Shown here one piece after another: positions 33,290-42,835 of a stretch of DNA of 61,775 nucleotides. A model generated the notes under the pieces. The model was given only the letters and a program-made list of their open reading frames with translations. It had not been told where the DNA came from and made no database searches. Origin of the DNA: Candidatus Planktophila sp. (GTDB taxonomy: Bacteria; Actinomycetota; Actinomycetes; Nanopelagicales; Nanopelagicaceae). The translations under genes and the position numbers were made by a program. Within the stretch, counting starts at the first letter, position 1; every line of letters starts with the position of its first letter. The DNA is taken from assembly GCA_009691145.1 (NCBI GenBank), contig SHVG01000002.1, positions 1-61,775 on the forward strand, read 5' to 3'.

Positions 33290-34369
33290 ATGAAAATTAC
33301 TCTCAATCCCAATGCCAAAGATGCTGCTACGCGAGATGCGCTGGTAGCCGAAGGTGGTTTTGGTAAGTACTACACCGACCATATGGTTGTGTGTGAGTGG
33401 AGCGAAAAAGATGGTTGGAGCGAGCCAGAGTTAAAGCCTTATGGTCCAATCTCACTTGATCCAGCAACGGCGGTTTTTCATTACGGACAGGAAATCTTTG
33501 AGGGTTTAAAGGCTTATCGCCAATCTAATGGAGAAATCGCACTTTTTCGCCCCGAGGCAAATGCAAAGCGCTTTGCAAAATCTGCGGCACGTTTAGCTTT
33601 GCCAGAGATGTCGCAGGCTCTCTTTCTTGAAAGTATTGAAACTTTAATTAAACAAGATGCGGCCTGGGTGCCAAATAAAGTTGGCGAGTCTCTTTACTTG
33701 CGACCATTCATGTTTGCAACCGAAGTTGGTTTGGGTGTTCGACCATCAAATAAGGCTACTTACATGCTTATCGCAACACCTGCCGGTGCCTACTTTGATC
33801 CAACTAAGGCCGTCTCTGTATGGATCTCAACTGAATATGTTCGCGCAGCAATCGGTGGAACCGGTGAGGTAAAGTGCGGTGGAAACTACGCAGCTTCCCT
33901 CGTTGCGCAAAAAGCTGCACTTAAAGAGGGCTGTGATCAAGTTGTGTGGATCGATGCCAAAGAGCGTAAATGGGTTGAAGAGATGGGTGGCATGAACCTT
34001 TACTTTGTCAAAGGTAGTGGTGCCAATGCAACTGTAGTTACACCAAAGCTCACTGGAACTTTGCTTCCAGGGATCACCCGTGATTCGATTTTATCTGTGG
34101 CAAGAGACCTCGGTTATAAATCCGAAGAGGTAATGCTCAGCATTGATGATTGGCGCGACGGCGTTGCCAGCGGTGAAATCACGGAAATCTTTGCATGCGG
34201 TACCGCGGCCGTTGTTTCACCAGTGGGCCAAGCAAAGAGCGTTATGGGTACATGGGTAACAGGCGATGGTCAGCCAGGTCCAATCACGATGCAGATTCGC
34301 AATCACTTACTGGGTATGCAGCACGGCACAGTTGTCGATACACATAACTGGATCAAAAAGGTCTGCTAA
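33290..34369 (+). CDS. ilvE: Branched-chain amino acid aminotransferase
   Basis: PLP enzyme for the last step of valine, leucine and isoleucine synthesis. The 359-aa class IV aminotransferase has FHYGQEIFEGLKAYRQ, the PLP lysine in GTGEVKCGGNYAAS-KA-like context near residue 196-215 and the C-terminal EIFACGTAAVVSPVG. Length and motifs fit the larger actinobacterial BCAT type. It begins three bases after leuB and overlaps cimA by one base. Confidence 0.94.
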   Translation: MKITLNPNAKDAATRDALVAEGGFGKYYTDHMVVCEWSEKDGWSEPELKPYGPISLDPATAVFHYGQEIFEGLKAYRQSNGEIALFRPEANAKRFAKSAARLALPEMSQALFLESIETLIKQDAAWVPNKVGESLYLRPFMFATEVGLGVRPSNKATYMLIATPAGAYFDPTKAVSVWISTEYVRAAIGGTGEVKCGGNYAASLVAQKAALKEGCDQVVWIDAKERKWVEEMGGMNLYFVKGSGANATVVTPKLTGTLLPGITRDSILSVARDLGYKSEEVMLSIDDWRDGVASGEITEIFACGTAAVVSPVGQAKSVMGTWVTGDGQPGPITMQIRNHLLGMQHGTVVDTHNWIKKVC

Positions 34370-35958
34370 TGCCAGTATCAGATGCCTTTCATATCTATGA
34401 CACCACCTTGCGCGATGGCGCGCAGCAAGAGGGCCTAAATCTCTCCGTCCATGACAAGTTAGCAATCGCACGACATTTAGATGATCTAGGCGTTGGCTTT
34501 ATTGAAGGTGGTTGGCCAGGGGCAAACCCTAAGGACACTGAGTTCTTTGCCCGCGCTAAGAAAGAGCTTGTTTTAAAGAATGCAACCTTCGTCGCATTCG
34601 GTGCAACACGGCGTCCAAACGTCAAAGCTGCCGATGATCTTCTCCTTGGTGCCCTGCGTGATTCTGGTGCCCCAGCAGTAACTTTGGTAGCTAAAGCATT
34701 TGATCGCCACGTTGATTTAGCGCTTAAAACATCCTTAGATGAAAACCTTGCAATGATCCGTGACTCAGTCACACACTTAATTGCCGAAGGCCAACGTGTA
34801 TTTCTAGATGCCGAGCACTTTTTTGATGGCTATCGCAGCAACCGCGCATACGCCCTCGAGGTCGTACGCGTTGCAGCCGAAGCCGGTGCCGATGTAGTTG
34901 CCTTGTGCGATACCAACGGCGGAATGTTGCCCGATGAGTTATCACAAGTTGTCCACGATGTTCTGGCTTCAAGTTCTGCTCGTTTAGGTATTCACTGCCA
35001 CAATGACACAGGATGCGCCGTTGCAAACTCGATGGCCGCCGTTGCAGCCGGTGTCACACATGTGCAGGGCACACTCAATGGCTATGGCGAACGCACAGGA
35101 AATGCCGATTTAGTCACCATCATCGCCAACTTAGAGTTAAAGAAAAAGCAACTTGTGCTACCAAAGAACGCACTGCAAGAGGCCTTTAGAATCTCCCATG
35201 CCATCGCTGATGTGACAAATGTTTCTTCGAGTGCGCGCCAACCTTACGTTGGCGTATCGGCCTTTGCTCACAAAGCAGGTCTACATGCAAGTGCAATTAA
35301 AGTAGATCCATCTCTGTATCAACATGAAGATCCAGAATCTGTCGGAAACGATATGCGCATGTTGGTGAGCGATATGGCCGGTCGTGCTTCGATTGAGTTA
35401 AAGTCACAAGAGCTTGGAGTTAATCTTGGTGGAGATAAAGCGCTCATTGGGCGCATCGTTGATCGCGTAAAAGATATGGAGTCGCGTGGCTTTACCTTTG
35501 AAGCAGCCGATGCCTCCTTCGAACTATTAGTTCACGAAGAGATGAGTGGAAAGCGTCCCTCCTTCTTTACTATTGAGCACTGGCTAACAACTGTAGAGCG
35601 TGCCGAAGATCAAAGTATTATGACTAAGGCCGAGGTCACCGTAGTTGCAATGGGAAAGAAAATTATCTGCGGCGGCACAGGTAACGGCCCCGTCAACGCC
35701 TTTGATAACGCACTGCGCACAGGATTAAGGCAGTTATACCCAGAGCTTGAGGTTCTAGAGCTCACCGATTACAAAGTGCGCATCCTTGAGGGGCGCTTAG
35801 GTACTGGTGCTATTACACGTGTATTAGTTGAAACAAGTGATGGCAAGGGCGAATGGAACACCGTAGGAGTTCATGAAAACGTTATTGCAGCATCTGCTAT
35901 GGCGCTAGAGGATGCATTGACCTTCGGACTTCTACGTCAGGGACGCAAACCCGAGTAA
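34369..35958 (+). CDS. cimA: (R)-citramalate synthase
   Basis: Condenses pyruvate and acetyl-CoA to citramalate, giving 2-oxobutyrate for isoleucine without threonine. The 529-aa protein has the DRE-TIM start YDTTLRDGAQQEGLNLS near residue 9, FIEGGWPGANPKDTEFF, the metal-binding GIHCHNDTGCAVANS near residue 207 and NGYGERTGNADL. A C-terminal LeuA dimerisation/allosteric domain follows from about residue 400. The GGWPGANPKD signature separates CimA-type enzymes from 2-isopropylmalate synthases. TAATG overlap with ilvE shows coupling. Confidence 0.92.
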   Translation: MPVSDAFHIYDTTLRDGAQQEGLNLSVHDKLAIARHLDDLGVGFIEGGWPGANPKDTEFFARAKKELVLKNATFVAFGATRRPNVKAADDLLLGALRDSGAPAVTLVAKAFDRHVDLALKTSLDENLAMIRDSVTHLIAEGQRVFLDAEHFFDGYRSNRAYALEVVRVAAEAGADVVALCDTNGGMLPDELSQVVHDVLASSSARLGIHCHNDTGCAVANSMAAVAAGVTHVQGTLNGYGERTGNADLVTIIANLELKKKQLVLPKNALQEAFRISHAIADVTNVSSSARQPYVGVSAFAHKAGLHASAIKVDPSLYQHEDPESVGNDMRMLVSDMAGRASIELKSQELGVNLGGDKALIGRIVDRVKDMESRGFTFEAADASFELLVHEEMSGKRPSFFTIEHWLTTVERAEDQSIMTKAEVTVVAMGKKIICGGTGNGPVNAFDNALRTGLRQLYPELEVLELTDYKVRILEGRLGTGAITRVLVETSDGKGEWNTVGVHENVIAASAMALEDALTFGLLRQGRKPE

Positions 35959-35961
35959 AGT
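35956..35961 (+). promoter_or_regulatory. Possible leaderless -10 box before the Xer recombinase gene
   Basis: TAAAGT overlaps the cimA stop and lies seven bases before the GTG at 35969. No Shine-Dalgarno sequence precedes the GTG. Confidence 0.45.
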
Positions 35962-35968
35962 TTCACCC

Positions 35969-36883
35969 GTGAGCGAAAACTTCGAAAAGCTACTGACCGC
36001 TTTTCAACGCCACTTAGAGGTCGAACGCAACCTTTCTGTTCATACAATCCGTGCCTACATGGGGGATTTAACCTCGCTGCTTGAACACCTGGAAAAACTG
36101 GGCTTAAGCGATATCTCTGTACTCGAACTTTCGCATCTGCGCTCCTGGCTGGCCAACCAAGCGGTAAAAGGAGGCGCGCGGACCACGCTTTCGCGCCGGG
36201 CAGTTTCAGTTCGCTTGTTTACTAAGTGGGCCTTAAAAAATAACTACATCGCAAGTGATGTTGGTGCAACTCTTGCAACACCAAAGGGACATCGCACATT
36301 GCCCGATGTATTAGATGTTAATAATGCACAGTTGGCAATGGATTCAATGGCAACTAGGGCGGCAGAGCAGGAAAGCCCAATTTCACTGCGTGATGTTGCG
36401 ATGCTAGAGGTTTTGTATGCAACTGGTGCGCGCGTGGGCGAGCTCTGCGGTTTAGATATTGCCGATATCGATTACAACCGAAACACAATTCGAGTTTTAG
36501 GTAAGGGAAATAAAGAGCGCGTAATACCGATGGGCAAGCCAGCTATTAAAGCCTTGCAGCTCTGGTTGAAGGATGGGCGTGATGGGCTAGTGACTAGCCA
36601 ATCGGCTAACGCTGTCTTTCTCGGTGCGCGGGGTAAGCGCATAGATCAGCGCACTGTGCGTACCGTTGTCTATGAAGCCTTATCTGCGATTGAGGGCATC
36701 GAACGGATGGGCCCACATGCACTACGACATTCGGCGGCAACGCATTTATTAGAAGGTGGTGCCGACCTGCGCACTGTGCAAGAGATCTTGGGCCATGCAT
36801 CCCTTGCTACAACACAAATCTATACGCACGTTTCAACTGCCCGTCTGCAAAAAGTATTCAAACAGGCGCACCCACGCGCATGA
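35969..36883 (+). CDS. xerC: Tyrosine recombinase XerC/XerD family
   Basis: Site-specific recombinase that resolves chromosome dimers at dif. The 304-aa length and the absence of extra domains fit Xer. The SAM-like N-terminal domain (RHLEVERNLSVHTIRAYMGDL) is followed by the catalytic residues: Arg near 152 in YATGARVGELCGL, Lys in VLGKGNKERVIP, His-x-x-Arg in GPHALRHSAATHLL near 250, His in LGHASLATTQ and the Tyr nucleophile near 285 in QIYTHVS. Its location shortly before rpsB matches actinobacterial xerC; XerD is the alternative. It begins with GTG and overlaps the next gene by four bases. No dif site was seen here. Confidence 0.88.
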   Translation: MSENFEKLLTAFQRHLEVERNLSVHTIRAYMGDLTSLLEHLEKLGLSDISVLELSHLRSWLANQAVKGGARTTLSRRAVSVRLFTKWALKNNYIASDVGATLATPKGHRTLPDVLDVNNAQLAMDSMATRAAEQESPISLRDVAMLEVLYATGARVGELCGLDIADIDYNRNTIRVLGKGNKERVIPMGKPAIKALQLWLKDGRDGLVTSQSANAVFLGARGKRIDQRTVRTVVYEALSAIEGIERMGPHALRHSAATHLLEGGADLRTVQEILGHASLATTQIYTHVSTARLQKVFKQAHPRA

Positions 36884-37572
36884 ACTCTTCGATTGTAGTT
36901 ATACCTACTTATAACGAGGTTGAAAGCATTCCTTCGTTGCTAGATGCACTCAAAGTATTGCCGTTAGATATTTTGGTGATCGATGATGGCTCACCCGATG
37001 GCACGGCCAAAGTATGTATAGCCCACGGCGTTGAAGTAATCTCTCGCAGCGGCAAAATGGGATTGGGCAGTGCCTATCGCACCGGTTTTGCGATCGCACT
37101 CGATCGTGGCTATTCCAATGTTATTGAGATGGATGCCGATGGATCTCACCAAGTCAGTGATTTAGTAAGGATGATGGAGTGGATCGGCACAAGTGATCTA
37201 TTAATTGGTTCGCGTTGGGTGGCCGATGGCGCAATTGAAAACTGGAGCAAGTTCCGTGAGTATCTATCCAAAGGCGCTAATGCCTATGCCAATGCGCTCT
37301 TATCCCTTGGTATTGCAGACACAACATCGGGTTTTCGAATCTATAGCGCCGAGCTATTAAAGAAAATGGATATCGCAACGATTAAGAGTGAGGGCTACTG
37401 CTTTCAAATAGAGATGACGCGGCGGGCTATCGCACGCGGGGGATCGCTCGGGGAGATACCTATTACCTTTATCGAGCGCACACATGGGATGAGCAAAATG
37501 TCCTTTCTAATCGCGCTGGAGGCCATCCTTCGCATCACTTCCTGGGGCCTTTTACGCCTAATCGGGCGGTAA
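36880..37572 (+). CDS. Family 2 glycosyltransferase, polyprenol-phosphate mannosyltransferase-like
   Basis: The 230-aa protein is a GT2 enzyme of the dolichol/polyprenol-phosphate mannose synthase type: VVIPTYNEVESIPSLLDAL at the start, VIDDGSPDGT near residue 32, VIEMDADGSHQ near 82 (DxD metal site), LIGSRWV and the C-terminal signature SGFRIYSAELLKK with IPITFIERTHGMSKM. Related Ppm1 proteins make polyprenyl-phosphomannose for cell-envelope lipoglycans or protein mannosylation. There is no fused acyltransferase or C-terminal membrane domain. It is coupled by overlap to the Xer gene, whose function is unrelated. The sugar and acceptor are not proven. Confidence 0.87.
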   Translation: MNSSIVVIPTYNEVESIPSLLDALKVLPLDILVIDDGSPDGTAKVCIAHGVEVISRSGKMGLGSAYRTGFAIALDRGYSNVIEMDADGSHQVSDLVRMMEWIGTSDLLIGSRWVADGAIENWSKFREYLSKGANAYANALLSLGIADTTSGFRIYSAELLKKMDIATIKSEGYCFQIEMTRRAIARGGSLGEIPITFIERTHGMSKMSFLIALEAILRITSWGLLRLIGR

Positions 37573-37593
37573 AGAAGAGCTCATAGCTACAGG

Positions 37594-37789
37594 TAGAATT
37601 TCGCCTGCACCATTGAAGTAATTCAGCGGTGACATCTCAGCACTGCCTTGGCCTAAAAAACCAGGTGAATCATCTCGGTCCGTTTATTCGGTCGATGAAT
37701 CTCAGTGCGACGGGCCCAACAAACGTTAGGCCACAACCGAGCGGGTTTTTTGCGGGTGCGCATTAAATCTATGAAGGAGTAAACCTGCC
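37594..37789 (+). promoter_or_regulatory. rpsB upstream region: possible promoter and structured leader
   Basis: The 217-base gap before rpsB holds no gene. TAGAAT at 37594-37599 may be a -10 box, although no good -35 precedes it, which would leave a leader of about 180 bases. Inside are an imperfect stem GAATCATC/GATGAATC (37667-37701, one mismatch), a weak AACC/GGTT hairpin followed by a run of six T near 37750, and an AAGGAG ribosome binding site close to the ATG. The T-run could be an attenuator for ribosomal protein synthesis. None of this matches a leader family I know. Confidence 0.35.
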
Positions 37790-38611
37790 ATGGCAGTTGT
37801 AACAATGCGAGAGCTCCTCGACAGTGGAGTCCACTTCGGACACCAGACTCGTCGATGGAATCCAAAGATGAAGCGCTTCATTTTCACCGAGCGCAACGGC
37901 ATCTACATTATCGATATCCAGCAATCACTTGCGCTCATTGATAGTGCATATGAGTTCGTAAAGGACACGGTCGCCAAAGGCGGTCACATTTTATTTGTTG
38001 GAACAAAGAAGCAGGCACATGAGCCGATCATGCAGCAGGCTGCACGCGTTGGTATGCCAACCGTCACCGAGCGCTGGTTAGGTGGAATGCTTACTAACTT
38101 CCCAACTGTCTACAAGCGTGTTCAGCGCCTTAAGGAGCTAGAGGCTCTTGAGAACACCAATGATCTTCTTCTGACAAAGAAGGAGCTCTTAATGCTTCGT
38201 CGCGAACGCGAAAAACTATTTAAGAATCTTGATGGCATCCGTCACATGACGAAGTTGCCTTCAGCGATTTGGGTAGTCGATACCAAGAAAGAGCACTTAG
38301 CTGTTCAAGAGGCTAAGAAGCTAGGCATTCCAGTTATTGCCATCTTGGATACAAACTGCGATCCAGATGAAGTTGATTACAAGATTCCAGGTAACGATGA
38401 TGCAATCCGTTCAATCGCTCTGCTGACACGCGTTATCACCGATGCAATTGTTGCCGGTCTTGCCGCACGCTCTGCAAACGTCAAGGAAGAGGCAAAGTCT
38501 GATGCCCCAGCAGAAGTTGCAGCCGGTGAGCCAATGGCTGACTGGGAGAAAGAGATCGCTGCAGTATCCGAGCCATTAGTTGAAACCCCAGCGCCAGTAG
38601 AAGGAGAGTAA
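37790..38611 (+). CDS. rpsB: 30S ribosomal protein S2
   Basis: Small-subunit protein needed for S1 binding and initiation. The 273-aa protein begins [27 protein letters not shown], a textbook S2 start, and has the [15 protein letters not shown] and [14 protein letters not shown] signatures. The second signature [20 protein letters not shown] is also present. A poorly conserved acidic, Ala/Glu/Pro-rich tail begins near residue 235. tsf follows after five bases, the universal pairing of S2 with EF-Ts. Confidence 0.97.
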   Translation: MAVVTMRELLDSGVHFGHQTRRWNPKMKRFIFTERNGIYIIDIQQSLALIDSAYEFVKDTVAKGGHILFVGTKKQAHEPIMQQAARVGMPTVTERWLGGMLTNFPTVYKRVQRLKELEALENTNDLLLTKKELLMLRREREKLFKNLDGIRHMTKLPSAIWVVDTKKEHLAVQEAKKLGIPVIAILDTNCDPDEVDYKIPGNDDAIRSIALLTRVITDAIVAGLAARSANVKEEAKSDAPAEVAAGEPMADWEKEIAAVSEPLVETPAPVEGE

Positions 38612-38616
38612 TTACT

Positions 38617-39447
38617 ATGGCTGCATATACAGCTGCCGATGTAAAGAGACTTCGCGAAACAACTGCTGCTGGAATGCTTGATTGCAAGAAGGCACTCGAT
38701 GAAGCAGAGGGCGATTACGACAAGGCCATTGATTTAATCCGTGTTAAGGGGCTCAAAGGAGTCACAAAGCGCGAAGGCCGCCTGACAACTAATGGTGCAG
38801 TTGTTGCAAAGGTTGAGGGCAACCTCGGCGTAATGCTCGAACTTAACTGCGAAACAGATTTCGTTGCCAAGGGCGATCGCTTTGTGGCTCTTGCCGATGA
38901 GCTTTTAGCTCATCTACAAAATGCGCAATCAGATTCAGTCGAAGCATTTCTTGCATCGACTATGGCCAACGCAAGCACTGTTCAATCAGTTGTTGATGAG
39001 GCTAATGCAATGCTGGGAGAGAAGATTGAAGTTCGCCGCATTGCAGTTCTAAAAGACTCACCAGTTGGCATTTACCTACACCGCACAAGTCCAGATTTGC
39101 CACCGCAGGTCGGCGTACTTGTTCAGTTAGCCAAAGAGGCAGGCGAAGTTGGAAAAGATATAGCCCAGCACATTGCAGCCTTTGCACCACAGTTCGTTAA
39201 CCGTGAAGATGTTCCTGCAGATCTGATTGAAAATGAGCGACGCATCGCCCACGAAACTGCGATTGAAGAGGGTAAGCCTGAGGCCTCCCTTCTAAAAATC
39301 GTTGAGGGTCGCGTCACTAGCTTCGTTAAGGAAGTCTCACTTATCGAGCAGTCATTTGCTAAAGATGCCAAGAAGACCGTTAAGCAGATTCTCGATGAGG
39401 CAGGAACGGCCGTTAAGGCCTTCCATCGCTTCCGCGTGGGTCAGTAA
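38617..39447 (+). CDS. tsf: Elongation factor Ts
   Basis: Nucleotide exchange factor that recycles EF-Tu. The 276-aa protein has the N-terminal UBA-like domain (VKRLRETTAAGMLDCKKALDEAEGD) with the EF-Tu-contacting core ELNCETDFVAKGDRF, the dimerisation region and a C-terminal helix with KTVKQILDEAGTAVKAFHRFRVGQ. Length and order after rpsB are standard. AAGGAG lies upstream. A 60-base gap follows before pyrH. Confidence 0.97.
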   Translation: MAAYTAADVKRLRETTAAGMLDCKKALDEAEGDYDKAIDLIRVKGLKGVTKREGRLTTNGAVVAKVEGNLGVMLELNCETDFVAKGDRFVALADELLAHLQNAQSDSVEAFLASTMANASTVQSVVDEANAMLGEKIEVRRIAVLKDSPVGIYLHRTSPDLPPQVGVLVQLAKEAGEVGKDIAQHIAAFAPQFVNREDVPADLIENERRIAHETAIEEGKPEASLLKIVEGRVTSFVKEVSLIEQSFAKDAKKTVKQILDEAGTAVKAFHRFRVGQ

Positions 39448-39507
39448 GCTTCTAGGATCCAACGCCTAAGATTTAACTAACGAACTACTAGTTTAAAAGG
39501 AGTACTC

Positions 39508-40230
39508 ATGCCCGGTACACGAGGAGCATATCGGCGGGTGCTCCTTAAACTCTCTGGTGAAGTCTTTGGTGGCGCTAAAGGCATCGGTGTTGATCCCGAT
39601 GTTGTACAAGATATTGCAAAGCAGATCGCCGACGTTGCGCGTACTGGCGTACAAGTTGCCATAGTTGTCGGTGGCGGTAATTATTTCCGTGGTGCCGAGC
39701 TACAACAGCGGGGAATGGATCGCTCTCGCGCCGATTACATGGGAATGCTTGGAACGGTCATGAACTGTTTAGCACTCCAGGATTTTCTTGAAAAAGAGGG
39801 GATTCAAACCCGCGTACAGACTGCGATCACAATGGGCCAAGTCGCCGAGCCATATGTTCCACTGCGTGCGATCCGCCACCTAGAAAAGGGTCGCGTCGTA
39901 ATCTTTGGTGCAGGTGCTGGAATGCCGTACTTCACGACCGATACGGTTGCCGCCCAGCGCGCACTTGAAATTGGGGCAGAGGCTCTTCTTCTTGCAAAGA
40001 GTGGCGTCGATGGTGTCTACAGCGCAGATCCCAAGAAGGATGCAAAGGCTACTAAGTACGAGAGTATCTCTTACGACGATGTCTTATCGAAATCCCTAGC
40101 CGTGGCCGATGCAGCAGCCTTCGCCTTATGCCGCGAAAACAAACTACCGATAGTTGTCTTTGATTTGATGAAGAATGGAAATATTGGCCGTGCAGTGCGC
40201 GGTGAAATGATCGGAACCTTGGTCGCTTAA
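39508..40230 (+). CDS. pyrH: Uridylate kinase
   Basis: Hexameric amino-acid-kinase-fold enzyme phosphorylating UMP to UDP. The 240-aa protein has [41 protein letters not shown] and a C-terminal [13 protein letters not shown]-type nucleotide motif ([14 protein letters not shown]). It begins after a strong AAAAGGAG site. It lies between tsf and frr as in most bacteria. GTP activation and UTP inhibition are known for the family. Confidence 0.96.
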   Translation: MPGTRGAYRRVLLKLSGEVFGGAKGIGVDPDVVQDIAKQIADVARTGVQVAIVVGGGNYFRGAELQQRGMDRSRADYMGMLGTVMNCLALQDFLEKEGIQTRVQTAITMGQVAEPYVPLRAIRHLEKGRVVIFGAGAGMPYFTTDTVAAQRALEIGAEALLLAKSGVDGVYSADPKKDAKATKYESISYDDVLSKSLAVADAAAFALCRENKLPIVVFDLMKNGNIGRAVRGEMIGTLVA

Positions 40231-40260
40231 GCGATTAAGGCCGGGAAAAAAGGAGCAACG

Positions 40261-40824
40261 ATGTCGGATGTAGCAAGCGTTCTTAAAGACGCTAATACCA
40301 GGATGAGCAAAGCGGTAGAAGTAGCAAAGGATGATTTTGCATCGATCCGAACCGGCCGTGCCCATCCATCTCTCTTTAATAAGATTATGGTCGACTACTA
40401 CGGCACCTATACAGCGCTCTCACAACTTGCATCCATTCAAGTTCCAGAGGTTCGCATGGCCACTATTGCCCCTTTCGATAAGAGCGCAATGCTCAATATT
40501 GAAAAGGCGATTCGGGACTCAGATCTAGGCGTAAACCCATCCAGTGATGGCTCCCTTATCCGCATCAACTTTCCGCAGCTAACCGAAGAGCGACGCAAGG
40601 AGTACATCAAGGTAGTAAAGAGCAAGGCCGAGGATTCAAAGATTTCTATGCGCAATATCCGCCGTGCAGCTAAAGAGGCGATTGAAAAGATGGAAAAAGA
40701 TGGCGATGTTGGTAAAGACGATGTATCACGCGGTGAAAAAGAGTTAGAGAAAATTACATCTGATCATGTAGCCAAAATCGATGAGATGTTTAAGCACAAG
40801 GAGACTGAACTCCTAGAAATCTAA
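40261..40824 (+). CDS. frr: Ribosome recycling factor
   Basis: With EF-G it splits post-termination ribosomes. The 187-aa protein has the triple-helix-bundle sequences FASIRTGRAHPSLFNKIMVDYYG, the LSQLASIQVPEVRM hinge and the C-terminal EKMEKDGDVGKDDVSRGEKELEKIT. Length is exactly as expected. AAAAAAGGAG precedes the ATG. It ends 14 bases before cdsA. Confidence 0.97.
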   Translation: MSDVASVLKDANTRMSKAVEVAKDDFASIRTGRAHPSLFNKIMVDYYGTYTALSQLASIQVPEVRMATIAPFDKSAMLNIEKAIRDSDLGVNPSSDGSLIRINFPQLTEERRKEYIKVVKSKAEDSKISMRNIRRAAKEAIEKMEKDGDVGKDDVSRGEKELEKITSDHVAKIDEMFKHKETELLEI

Positions 40825-40838
40825 GGAGTTTTAACTCT

Positions 40839-41684
40839 ATGTCTGATATTCATTCGATAAACGAGGCGATCAATAAGCGGGCCGGGCGAAAGCTATTGCC
40901 CTCAATTGCCGTCTCCTTATCTCTAGTTGCCCTAATCTGGTTCGCCCTTGCCTACCACCGCGAAATCTTTGCCGTAGTCGTTGCCGTGGCAGTACTGCTG
41001 GGCATCCGCGAAATCGTGCGCGCCTTTAGTGCCGGCGGTATCTACATCTCGTCTGTGGGCTTAATGATCGCCGCCCTTGCACTCTCATATGCGACATGGA
41101 ACGGTGGGATAGCAGGCTTAGCTGTAGCAACGGCGATTGCGATTCCAGTTCTGCTTATTCAACTTTTGACTAAAGGCCCCGAAGGTTTTGTAGCCAGCGC
41201 AACGGCCACAACCTTTTCACTTCTCTACCTGCCTTTTCTCGGTGGGTTTTTAATTCTTCTAGGACGCACCAGCACTGGTTTAGAGCGTGTAATGACCTTC
41301 GTTGTCCTAGTGGGCTGCAACGACACTTTCGGTTACATCGTCGGCGTCTTAATAGGCAAGCATCCATTGGCACTAAAGATCTCACCTAAAAAGAGCTGGG
41401 AGGGTTTAATCGGCTCGCTCGTTTTCACCGTTATAGGTGGCATCCTGGCATTTAAATACATCATGGGGATGCACTGGTGGATTGGTGCAGTCGTTGGATT
41501 AATAATTGTCTTTACTGCAACATGTGGTGACTTAATTGAGAGCGCGATGAAGCGGGATTTAGCCCTTAAAGATATGGGCTCTCTACTGCCCGGTCATGGT
41601 GGCATGCTCGATCGCTTGGACTCTGTTTTAATCTCGGCACCAGCGCTATGGCTAGTCCTTGAGTTAGTGAAAGCTTGGTTATGA
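40839..41684 (+). CDS. cdsA: Phosphatidate cytidylyltransferase
   Basis: Membrane enzyme making CDP-diacylglycerol from phosphatidic acid and CTP, the branch point for phospholipids. The 281-aa protein has about seven or eight hydrophobic segments and the CDS signature at residues 229-262: [13 protein letters not shown], then [19 protein letters not shown]. Shine-Dalgarno TAAGGAG lies upstream. It overlaps rlmN by four bases. The frr-cdsA-rlmN order is usual in actinobacteria. Confidence 0.95.
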   Translation: MSDIHSINEAINKRAGRKLLPSIAVSLSLVALIWFALAYHREIFAVVVAVAVLLGIREIVRAFSAGGIYISSVGLMIAALALSYATWNGGIAGLAVATAIAIPVLLIQLLTKGPEGFVASATATTFSLLYLPFLGGFLILLGRTSTGLERVMTFVVLVGCNDTFGYIVGVLIGKHPLALKISPKKSWEGLIGSLVFTVIGGILAFKYIMGMHWWIGAVVGLIIVFTATCGDLIESAMKRDLALKDMGSLLPGHGGMLDRLDSVLISAPALWLVLELVKAWL

Positions 41685-42802
41685 GCCTTCCTGAAATTAA
41701 ATTAGTCTTTGACGACCCCGTTCAGCGCAAGAAAGTACCTAAGCATTTAGCGGATTATTCACCCGAAGAGCGTCGTGATGTTGCAAAGGCGTTGGGTTTT
41801 CCGGCATTTAGAGCCACACAAGTTTCGACACATTATTTTGCGCATTTATCTGATGACCCACAGACGTGGAGCGATATCCCAGCGCAGATGCGCCAGAGTA
41901 TCGCCGATCAATTAACTCCAAAACTTATCGAGCTCGTGCGATCGGTCAGCTGTGATGCCGGCACGACTCGCAAAGATTTATGGAAGCTACATGATGGCGT
42001 CTTAGTTGAGAGCGTTTTAATGCGCTACACCGATCGCGTCACGGTATGTATCTCATCGCAAGCCGGCTGCGGCATGAACTGCCCATTCTGTGCAACGGGC
42101 CAAGCTGGATTAACACGTAATTTATCCGCGGGTGAAATTACCGAACAGATAGTTGCAGCAGCTCGTGCCTGCGCCAATGGCGAGTTACCGGGTGGTCCAA
42201 TCAGACTTTCCAACATAGTCTTTATGGGAATGGGTGAACCCCTTGCTAACTACAACGCCGTCATGCGCTCGGTGCGAAACATTACAGATCCAAATCCAGA
42301 TGGATTAGGCATTAGTGCGCGCTCGGTGACTGTTTCCACCGTAGGCCTAGTTAATGGAATTGAAAAACTTACCGAAGAGGGCATCGCAGTTACGTTGGCC
42401 GTCTCACTTCATACCCCCGATGACGAGCTGCGCGATACTTTGGTACCGATTAATTCGCGTTGGAATATTAAAGAGGTCTTGGCCGCAGCCGATGGATATG
42501 AAAAGCGCACGGGCCGGAGATATTCCATTGAATACGCCCTCATCCGCGACATTAATGATCAATCGTGGCGCTCGGATTTATTGGGGCGTCTGCTCAAGAA
42601 CCGTAACGCCCACGTCAACCTGATTCCCCTTAACCCCACCCCAGGATCGAAATGGACGGCATCTCGACGCGAAGATGAGGCCGAATTTGTTCGTATCTTG
42701 GAGAGTTACGGAGTCCCGGTAACGGTTCGAGATACACGTGGCCGCGAAATCGATGGGGCATGTGGCCAGTTAGCGGCGGCGGAAAAAACCAGAATCGACT
42801 AG
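41681..42802 (+). CDS. rlmN: Dual-specificity RNA methyltransferase RlmN
   Basis: Radical SAM enzyme that methylates C2 of A2503 in 23S rRNA and A37 in some tRNAs. The track starts two codons early at a TTG; ATG 41681 overlaps the cdsA stop and gives 373 aa. The CxxxCxxC cluster motif CGMNCPFC is near residue 130, [15 protein letters not shown] follows, and the catalytic cysteines lie near the C-terminus in [16 protein letters not shown] and near residue 130. In many actinobacteria dxr comes soon after; here the polyamine cluster intervenes. Confidence 0.94.
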   Translation: MSLPEIKLVFDDPVQRKKVPKHLADYSPEERRDVAKALGFPAFRATQVSTHYFAHLSDDPQTWSDIPAQMRQSIADQLTPKLIELVRSVSCDAGTTRKDLWKLHDGVLVESVLMRYTDRVTVCISSQAGCGMNCPFCATGQAGLTRNLSAGEITEQIVAAARACANGELPGGPIRLSNIVFMGMGEPLANYNAVMRSVRNITDPNPDGLGISARSVTVSTVGLVNGIEKLTEEGIAVTLAVSLHTPDDELRDTLVPINSRWNIKEVLAAADGYEKRTGRRYSIEYALIRDINDQSWRSDLLGRLLKNRNAHVNLIPLNPTPGSKWTASRREDEAEFVRILESYGVPVTVRDTRGREIDGACGQLAAAEKTRID

Positions 42803-42822
42803 TTAGCTTTTGACTGAGTTGG

Positions 42823-42828
42823 TAGGCT
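42823..42828 (+). promoter_or_regulatory. Possible leaderless -10 box before the aldehyde dehydrogenase gene
   Basis: TAGGCT seven bases before ATG 42836, with no Shine-Dalgarno sequence. It would start transcription of the polyamine cluster. Confidence 0.45.
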
Positions 42829-42835
42829 CAATGCC

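Noticed and set aside
35969-36883. Integrase of a mobile element
   Set aside because: Length, motif set, chromosomal context before rpsB and the lack of att-like repeats or cargo point to the housekeeping Xer recombinase.
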